Source: Phoronis ovalis (taxonomy: Eukaryota; Phoronida; Phoronidae). Taken from it: 10,697 bases of DNA. This document shows positions 1-5,810 of the stretch, one piece after another (positions within the stretch are counted from its first letter, which is position 1; each line of letters begins with the position of its first letter). The notes under the pieces were generated by a model. That model was given only the letters and a program-made list of their open reading frames with translations. It was not told the DNA's origin and made no database searches. A program made the translations under genes and the position numbers. The DNA is taken from contig JAOXYB010060990.1 of NCBI GenBank assembly GCA_028565635.1, positions 1-10,697 of the forward strand, read 5' to 3'.

Positions 1-221
1 AAACAACTTTTAACATGATTTTTATAGGGTTTTCTAGGATTTTTTTCCCCAGAAATTTCGTGACCGTGTTCCAGAAATCCCCATGTATCCGCGCCTGGTA
101 CTGGAACATTTAACTTTATTTTAAAAAAATTTTATTTATCAAAAATATAGTAATGCGCAAGGAGTTTTATAATTGCTTCATGCTTATAAATAACATTAAT
201 CTATCTTATATTCACCTTAAC
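1..221. other. Left-edge intronic sequence, possible DNA-transposon remnant at about 20-105
   Basis: This lies downstream of the exon 4 donor, so it is the start of the next ECH1 intron. The stretch with CCAGAAATTTCGTGACC and TTCCAGAAATCCCC resembles, by eye only, the TTTTCCAG/CATGAC-rich ends of non-autonomous hAT-type elements. A similar motif set appears at the right edge. Confidence 0.3.
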
Positions 222-329
222 CTGTATCCAAGCATCTGATGTACAATATCTTATATCACAAGCTGTTATCAGATCAACACCACCACCTACACAAGCATTG
301 TGTACCGCAGCAATAACAGGTTTAGGACA
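222..329 (-). CDS. ECH1: ECH1 coding exon 4 (last exon in window)
   Basis: Thirty-six codons from [10 protein letters not shown] to DAWIQ. It holds the second oxyanion-hole element (HNACVGGG) and the aspartate of GGGVDL that matches rat Asp176. Most relatives have HGG or HGA where this has HNA, a mild difference. The donor CAG/GTTAAG falls exactly where family members continue with VKEVDVG, so the exon is intact. Confidence 0.94.
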
Positions 330-1975
330 CTATAACACAATCAACAAAGAAAAACTTTAAACTGACAAATAAACCACAGCTGAATTAAATTCATGACTGA
401 CTACAAGTGTTGCTCCAATAAGAATTACTGCCAGGATAGGGACCTGAAAGTTTTTTCAGGCCCTTGTTTAACCACAAGCAGTTTTCAAAAGTTGGCGTTC
501 TTGTATGTATAATAGTTCAATCGACAAAAAATATTTAAAAAATCTTCAAATTTTACAATTTATTCTAACTACAACACATCTATCATTCTCTCTGCTAACC
601 TTTTCTATGGCAGTAAATGATTCTTGATATCTTGCAATCATATCTCTTAGAGTCATTGCTTTCCTAGCTACATCTTCTTCACCTGTATTACCAAATCCCA
701 TATCTGCAGCGTCCATTAAATCCAATCCTAAAAAGTAATAAAATTCTAGAGGGAGCATCTCACAATCATTTATACCCTAACAGGTACTAAGCTGAGTGAG
801 TACAGGCATTACCTATTTATGACTTGCTGTCCAACAACAACCAATACTTCTGGTGCAGGATGAGACTCAAGCGATTTCCTGCAAATCAGACACTTTTAAC
901 ATTCAAGCAGACTGGGTTAAAAAGAGCACTAAAAAACAGCAGTGCACCAAAAGTGAGTTGATGTAATGTGGTTACAAGGACTGTATTACAATTAAACAAA
1001 AAGTCTTTTATAATTAAGTATAATGTCAGAGACAAATAAATACCTGCAGTGAATAATTTACCAGCACCAGTAATTACTATGGCTCTGCAATCTTTATCTC
1101 CAGCAAGTTTTGCAAAACATTCTCCGCACTCCCTGAAACAAAAATATCAATACAAGTGTTCTTAGCCATTTCCCTAAGGCTAGTACAGCCAGCAGATTTA
1201 AGGTTAGTGCATCTTAAGTAAATTAAGGTTGCTCTGCTTTTTAGTGTATGAGATGAGGGAAGACATTTCTGAAGAAGAATATGGGTGGCTGGTCTCCAAT
1301 TAGCTCAACAGTATAGTTCTATATATTAACAGAATTATAATTAAATATTAAATATATTCTGGGCGGTATATTTTTTAAAAATTGCCTTTCCCCAGTACTG
1401 TACAACTAAAGCAGAACATTTCTTGGTTTAAGACTGATCATCAGTATATGTCAATTTTAAGTTGACTAATCAGTTACCAATATCTGGTTTGTTCTCGAGA
1501 ACCAAAGCTTGGATTATCTAGGTGTTTGTATTTTTTTGATGGAAAGTGTAATGGATGAAATATCAAGAGGTATGTAACATTTCAGAAAATAATTTGCAAA
1601 TTAGAGTAAAAATAGCAAGATAGCGACAAACTGAAGAGCTCTGTCCTATTTTGTGTGGAGAATTTCTAAACTTGTTTTGGACACAGAGTTCAGCTTAATG
1701 CGAATAGCAGGATAACACTGAGAGGACAAGAATTGGAGTTTAGCTTTATAGTAAGTTTTAATGTCTGCACAAAGACGTATAGCTACAATAAGTATATATC
1801 CATGTTTGACTAACCTCCAAAATACCCTATTCATACTATTAAGTTTCTCAGGTCTGTTAAGTTCAACCTGCACCACAAATTCTTTAGGTCGAGTAACATT
1901 TACTGTTTCAAACTCATATTGTATCTGTGCACTGGTGCTCAAACTTCTCTTGCTGTGTTGCTTACCAGTAGCCAT
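222..1975 (-). CDS. ECH1: ECH1, delta(3,5)-delta(2,4)-dienoyl-CoA isomerase (5' part, four exons)
   Basis: Seen: four exons (1975-1815, 1132-1044, 727-600, 329-222), all with GT-AG borders and matching phases (2, 1, 0), give 162 codons that run off the left edge at a clean donor. Landmarks in order are [60 protein letters not shown] and [17 protein letters not shown]. Known: this is the crotonase-fold ECH1 family, which isomerises 3,5-dienoyl-CoA to 2,4-dienoyl-CoA during beta-oxidation of unsaturated fatty acids in mitochondria and peroxisomes. The Asp of GGGVDL corresponds to catalytic Asp176 of the rat enzyme; the partners Glu196 and Asp204 would lie in the next exon, outside the window. 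Inferred: the ATG at 1975 is the start because it has A at -3 and G at +4. The start peptide, containing KRSLSTSA, looks like a mitochondrial presequence. An in-frame ATG at 2035 has a poor context. About half the protein is present; no defect is seen. Confidence 0.93.
330..599 (-). other. ECH1 intron 3, containing an inverted repeat
   Basis: An intron of 270 bases. It contains an inverted repeat at 439-463 (arms GGGACCTGAAA and TTTCAGGCCC, four-base spacer) followed by CCTTGTTTAA. Otherwise A+T-rich and featureless. Confidence 0.75.
439..463. repeat. Short inverted repeat
   Basis: The arms 439-449 and 454-463 are complementary except for one extra base. The adjoining CCTTGTTTAA also occurs, reverse-complemented, beside another inverted repeat at 6441-6484, which suggests remnants of a small non-autonomous DNA element. 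Confidence 0.45.
600..727 (-). CDS. ECH1: ECH1 coding exon 3
   Basis: The acceptor TTTTTAG completes the Gly of the FTAG-LDLMDA junction. The exon carries the acidic [11 protein letters not shown] loop and the helix [19 protein letters not shown]. Comparable ECH1 proteins have the same helix before [10 protein letters not shown]. It ends in phase 0 at AAAAG/GTTAGC. Confidence 0.94.
728..1043 (-). other. ECH1 intron 2, with possible cryptic exon at 813-878
   Basis: An intron of 316 bases. A 66-base segment (878 down to 813) has a usable acceptor (TTTGCAG) and donor (AG/GTAATG). In the phase set by exon 2 it would bring in a TAA, so it is not part of the normal protein. Confidence 0.7.
1044..1132 (-). 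CDS. ECH1: ECH1 coding exon 2
   Basis: The acceptor TTTCAG completes the split Arg. The exon then reads [15 protein letters not shown] and [13 protein letters not shown], the strand and oxyanion-hole segment typical of crotonases, where the backbone amide after FTAG binds the thioester oxygen. It ends in phase 1 at GCAG/GTATTT. Confidence 0.93.
1133..1814 (-). other. ECH1 intron 1
   Basis: About 680 bases of A+T-rich intron between coding exons 1 and 2. I see no conserved coding segment or RNA gene in it on either strand. Confidence 0.8.
1815..1975 (-). CDS. ECH1: ECH1 coding exon 1
   Basis: Encodes the basic, Ser/Thr-rich targeting region and the first beta strands ([18 protein letters not shown]), ending in VFW plus two bases of an Arg codon. 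The donor is GTTAGT. A pyrimidine-rich ATTCCAG acceptor ending at 1996 could begin this exon at 1995, in which case the ATG at 1975 is the only possible start. Confidence 0.9.
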
Positions 1976-2176
1976 TCTTGTGAATTGGCACAAAGCTGGA
2001 ATATGTACAAATGCATCTAGGTTTAACTGGTTCATGTATAAGACCAGAATTGTAATTAATAAAAGTAATGACACTTAACAAATTCAATCAATTAAAAACA
2101 AATTTGCATTTTAATAAGAAATCACTGAATAAAAAATTTGCATATAAAAACTGTCAGTACACTCTGCAGCTCTTAC

Positions 2177-2230
2177 CTTGGAGCCAAGATACCTTTTAGT
2201 GGCAGATAACACTGTCAACACTAGTACACC
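2177..2230 (-). promoter_or_regulatory. Candidate ECH1 core promoter and untranslated first exon
   Basis: On the minus strand a TATATA sequence (2258-2264) lies about 30 bases before a possible transcription start near 2230. A strong donor CCAAG/GTAAGAG lies at 2176-2175. Splicing from it to the ATTCCAG acceptor at 1996 would join a short untranslated leader to the exon carrying the ATG at 1975. The sequence shows the signals only; transcription is inferred. Confidence 0.35.
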
Positions 2231-2264
2231 GACCCCGGGGAGTTGTTAGTCAGAGGCTATATAT

Positions 2265-2574
2265 GTAGGGTCCCAGTAGCAGTCAGAGTGGATCCGTATG
2301 CTTTTAACCATATTAGAAGAGTAGAAAATAATATTTTCATGATCAATTAGCAGAGTGGATACCTTTTTTTAACGAATTGGCAAAGTTTATCTGTTTTTTT
2401 ATCCACTTCATTTCTGTTAGTAAACACGGTTTCTTTTTCAGTTTTAGCAAACAAGTTTTACTAACACACACAAATTAGCAATTGGGTTTTACAATTTAGC
2501 CGGTATTTTTTACATGAATGATAATAGTCGAGAGGATCCATTTTTTGGGGTTGGACCGCACCCCCTCTGGAGGT
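2265..2574. other. Non-coding A+T-rich gap between ECH1 and the first repeat
   Basis: I see no gene in this stretch. Two loosely similar segments contain CAGAGTGGAT (about 2285 and 2352), and the DNA is rich in T runs. It may be decayed repeat sequence. Confidence 0.6.
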
Positions 2575-2957
2575 AATCAAGTTATTTGCGGATGAGGTGT
2601 GAGGCAGCGGTGAAAATTTTGGATTTGGACTACTTATATTGCTGGGTTTTTTTTGGATTGCATGCTACCAGTAGGAAATATCACTTGTGTACAGCAAATA
2701 AATTGCTGCCAGGTAATTTTGGATTGCTTCCATATGTTCCATTTTGTTTGTATCACCATGCAGTTTGTGTAAAAATGGATTTATTGCATGCATATGGTAC
2801 TCAAATATTTTTAAATTTTGGATTGCTTTATTTACCCCTATATTTCCAAAAAATTGGATTGGGTTTAAATGTTCAGTCCCCAGCCCGGTATTCAAATAAC
2901 CACAAGTGCCCCCCAGGCACACCCTTGTCCAAAATTGTGTGAAGTACCCCCCCCCCA
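2575..2957 (+). repeat. TTTGGATTGCT degenerate tandem repeat, copy 1
   Basis: Variants of TTTTGGATTGC recur at about 2621, 2655, 2721, 2776, 2820 and 2855 with loosely 30-35 base spacing where best kept. The block ends with ACCACAAGT, a GGCACACCC segment and GTACC followed by a run of C (to about 2957). The same order of landmarks is found at 8320-8715, including ACAGCAAATAA and TCAAATATTTT, so the two are copies of one dispersed family. Open frames across it on both strands look like products of the repeat, not genes. Confidence 0.8.
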
Positions 2958-2959
2958 GA

Positions 2960-4262
2960 CATTGACCTCGTGACATATTATCTGAATTCCAATGTGGCTT
3001 CAGACCAAACGCCTCTCCTGTGAAACACAACTAGTCACGGCTATTCATGACTGGGCAACATCTCTAAACAAGAAAAAACAAGTTGACTTGATTCTACTGG
3101 ATTTCAGTAAAGCCTTTGATGTAGTCCCCCACAACAAACTTCTGCGTAAACTGCACAATCTAGGTATCCAAGGTAAAACCAACTCATGGATTAAGGCATT
3201 CCTGACAGGAAGATCTCAACGAGTATGTGTAAATGGTACTTTGTCTAGTCCAGCACAGGTTACAAGTGGAGTTCCCCAGGGCTCAGTGCTAGGACCCTTG
3301 TTATTCTTAACCTTCATAAATGACATCACAACCAATATCAACTCAACTGCAAGACTTTTCGCCGATGACACTATTCTCTACCGGGAGATTAACAACAGAG
3401 AAGACCATGCCCTCATACAGAAAGATCTCAACACACTCCATCAGTGGTCAAAGTCGAACCAAATCTACTTCAATGTCAAGAAATGCTTCTTAATAACCAT
3501 TACCAAGAAATCTAAAAAGTCCATCTACGAATACACTTTCGACGGAAAATCTATTGAAAAAGCCTCATCTCATGACTATCTTGGTGTTACTATTAATAGT
3601 GAGAAGATTTATCATGGACAAATCACTGCAATAAAATCTCCTCAAAAGCATCAAGAGTATTAGGACTACTACGCAGAAATTTATCCCATTGCTCACATAA
3701 AGTCAAGAATCTTGCATACAATACTCTCATCCAACCACAATTAGAATATGCTACATGTGCATGGTCTCCCTATACAATTTCCAGTACACTTAAATTACAA
3801 AAGATTCAAAATGTCAGTGTAAGATTTGTCAACAACAAATATGGAGGAAGTGTTGCAAATCTACTGAAAGAGAACAATTGGATGAAACTTGAAAGTCGAA
3901 GAGAAATGAAAGATCAAATCTTCTTCTACAAAGTCTACTTTAAATTGCTTGATATACCTATGCCTACAGAACTTACCCACTCAAATGTGCCAACTAGAAG
4001 TAATCATCCATATAAACTAAATCAACTATATCCACAGTGCTCAATAGACTCGTACAAGTATTCCTTCTACTACCCCAGATCCATCATACAATGGAACTCG
4101 CTGCCAAAAGACATTGTTATGGCAACCACATTAGATATCTTCAAGTTATCATTCGAGAGCTAGATACTACCTTACCACTAAGATGTGGATGACAACATCT
4201 TGTTTTTAGATTGCACAGTGCACTATTTTATCCCTTAATATCATGTTTATTGTTGTTATTCT
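2960..4262 (+). mobile_element. Non-LTR retrotransposon relic (reverse transcriptase, CR1/L2/Jockey-like)
   Basis: Seen: a reverse transcriptase begins abruptly at about 2963 with DILSEFQCGFRPN, shifts frame near 3010, continues as SCETQLV, then shows motif A (LLDFSKAFD, Asp codon 3100-3102), SGVPQGSVLGPLLF and the catalytic FADD box (3358-3369). A second frameshift lies in an A-run at 3632-3636. The normal continuation KISSKASRVLGLLRRN is in the new frame and runs to TAG at 4161-4163, including LEYATCAWSPYTIS and SIIQWNSLP, which are typical of the C-terminal part of these proteins. Known: such elements copy themselves by target-primed reverse transcription, and 5' truncation is usual. The endonuclease domain is missing. 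Inferred: a dead copy. The 3' end near 4262 (ATTGTTGTTATT) is approximate; no long poly-A and no target-site duplication were identified. Confidence 0.9.
2963..4163 (+). pseudogene. Reverse transcriptase pseudogene of the relic element
   Basis: The reading frame needs two single-base corrections (near 3010 and 3632-3636) to be continuous. The catalytic aspartates of motif A and FADD are still present, so decay is recent or moderate. The part left of the fingers domain, including any endonuclease, is absent. Confidence 0.88.
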
Positions 4263-5084
4263 GAGAGGACCTATATTTGTCAAGGTCAAACTTCTTGTAT
4301 AGACATTGTAGTCTCTAAGAAGTAATGCACTTGAAGACTTGAAGTGACCCGGGAATCTTACTTTGCCTGGATTTAATTCCTCGACCCGTATCAAGTTGAC
4401 CTGGCTTTTGTGTGATATTTGTACCATATGCGTGGTCATGCAGTTCAAATAAGAAGAGATAATAATCTTACTCATATATCAACTCATATCAGCTTAAAGA
4501 GACACTGAGTTGTGTGCATCCGTTATTCACTGATTTAGCAACTATGAAACATATTTTATAAAATAGTGTTCAAACTATATATGGATTATGGGAGAACATA
4601 AAATTGGGTGCTACTGATAACTGAGTACTGGTACTGCTATAATTGTGCCCGCTATGTCTTTATACCGGTTTATAACTCTCATCAACTTACAGTTACAACT
4701 TTTTTGCCTTCCCCTTTTCCAGAGAATCCCAAACACTGAGTTCATTGCTTATAATCTGATCTATCGTATCTATCCACTGTCGCCTAAATCAGATAAATAA
4801 ATCTTGAATATGTCAATCGCTCTCTCCGGGGCCAAAAACTGGGTCCATATGACGACAATGACACCTTGCGACGAAATGAAGAATCTTACAGTATATATCC
4901 ACCTGGTGTTAGAAACATCGCCGGAGTGCGAAAATAAATATACTAGAAAGAATATATTGAAGGTTTACAGTAGTTTGAAAACATCTTATCAACACACTTA
5001 CTGACCTTTGGGAAATTTAATACGTCCAAGAAGATTCCTATTTATACTGCTGTTTTTTCGGATTTAAATTAATTTTCCTTTCCG
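4263..5084. other. Upstream region of the homeobox gene, no confident gene
   Basis: About 820 bases without a recognisable protein. One notable item is a very good 3' splice site (a long C/T tract then TTTTCCAG, ending at 4722). It is followed by 25 open codons to TAA at 4798-4800, which overlaps an AATAAA at 4796-4801. It could be a leader-exon acceptor for the homeobox gene, an orphan last exon, or chance. An open frame at 4804-5004 has no recognisable motif. Confidence 0.5.
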
Positions 5085-5102
5085 ACTGGCGGCCATCTTG
5101 AA
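5085..5102 (+). promoter_or_regulatory. YY1-like site and translation start context of the homeobox gene
   Basis: GCGGCCATCTTG (5089-5100) is, on the other strand, CAAGATGGCCGC, close to the known YY1 consensus with a core CCAT. It sits directly before the ATG, preceded by a pyrimidine stretch (TTTTCCTTTCC) that could be an initiator. In animals YY1 sites often lie just downstream of the transcription start. The ATG has G at -3 and G at +4, and an in-frame TAA lies upstream at 5070-5072. Confidence 0.45.
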
Positions 5103-5810
5103 ATGGCAGACGACAAATTTGAGAAGGATTTTTCAGAGGTTTCTCAAGAAGATTTGTCTGAAGCAGATTCAGTTACTGGAAAAAAGAAGCGTAAAAGAAC
5201 TGTCATCGGCACAGACCAACTAGCTGAACTGGAAAAAGTTTTTAGCAAAGAACCATGGCCAAGCAGAGATCGAAAAATAGAATTGGCATCTCAGATTGGG
5301 GCTTCAAAAAAGTTTGTTTCCGTTTGGTTTCAAAACAAGCGTGCCAAATTGCGGAAAGAAAATCTAAAAGATGAAATTTTTCCATCCAGTGTATCAATAT
5401 CAACTGCTTCAAACAAACCACTGAAGATTCCAATTGCAAGAAATCCGAAGATGTTAGCAAAGCCAAATCATGCTTTTTGCAAGCCAATACTGGCAATAGA
5501 CAATGCTGGTCCCCTTTCGCTAGCCAGTAAATCAAGAGAAAAGTGTTCAACTATTAAGATAAAATTACCTTCTCAGTCGCCAAAAGAATCAGCCTGTATT
5601 ACAACAGTAGTAAAACCTGTTGCTGTCAGAACAAGAATGTCATCATTTGAGGGGTTATCGTCTTATCCTCCTGCATCCAGTACACTCAATGCCAATGGTG
5701 CGGTTAGTACTAGTAGTGCTTTAATTGCCGATTGCAATAAGGTTGAAGGACAATATGGTTCTGCAGTAGACAATGTACAACCACCGATGGGACAACCGTC
5801 CATATACCAG
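5103..5810 (+). CDS. Homeobox gene exon 1, carrying the complete homeodomain
   Basis: 236 codons ending at ATACCAG/GTAAAA. The homeodomain occupies 5184-5363 uninterrupted; many PRD-class genes have an intron at codon 46/47 of the homeobox, and this one does not. Helix 3 reads KKFVSVWFQNKRAKLRKEN. The remaining 149 codons are rich in Ser, Lys, Pro and Ala. Confidence 0.93.

Noticed and set aside
1976-2074. Longer ECH1 N-terminus starting at 2074 or 2035
   Set aside because: The codon at 2074-2072 is GTG, not ATG, and the ATG at 2035 has a poor context; the ATG at 1975 is stronger and a splice acceptor ends at 1996.
1761-2078. Plus-strand open frame of 105 codons
   Set aside because: It is antisense to ECH1 exon 1, which has clear family similarity and splice sites.
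2233-2240. CCCCGGGG palindrome near the ECH1 promoter as a regulatory site
   Set aside because: Eight bases of self-complementary sequence alone is too little; it may instead belong to the repeat family, as a similar motif precedes copy 2.
2586-3030. Overlapping open frames on both strands, 118 and 121 codons
   Set aside because: Both lie in the TTTGGATTGCT repeat and the start of the RT relic; the repeated peptide-like patterns follow from the DNA repeat and no protein family is recognisable.
4206-4475. Minus-strand open frame of 89 codons
   Set aside because: It lies across the 3' end of the retrotransposon relic and flank, with no recognisable motif or splice context.
4804-5004. Plus-strand open frame of 66 codons upstream of the homeobox gene
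   Set aside because: No domain, no similarity I recognise, and a length expected by chance.
5242-5550. Minus-strand open frame of 102 codons
   Set aside because: It is antisense to the homeodomain exon and has no independent support.
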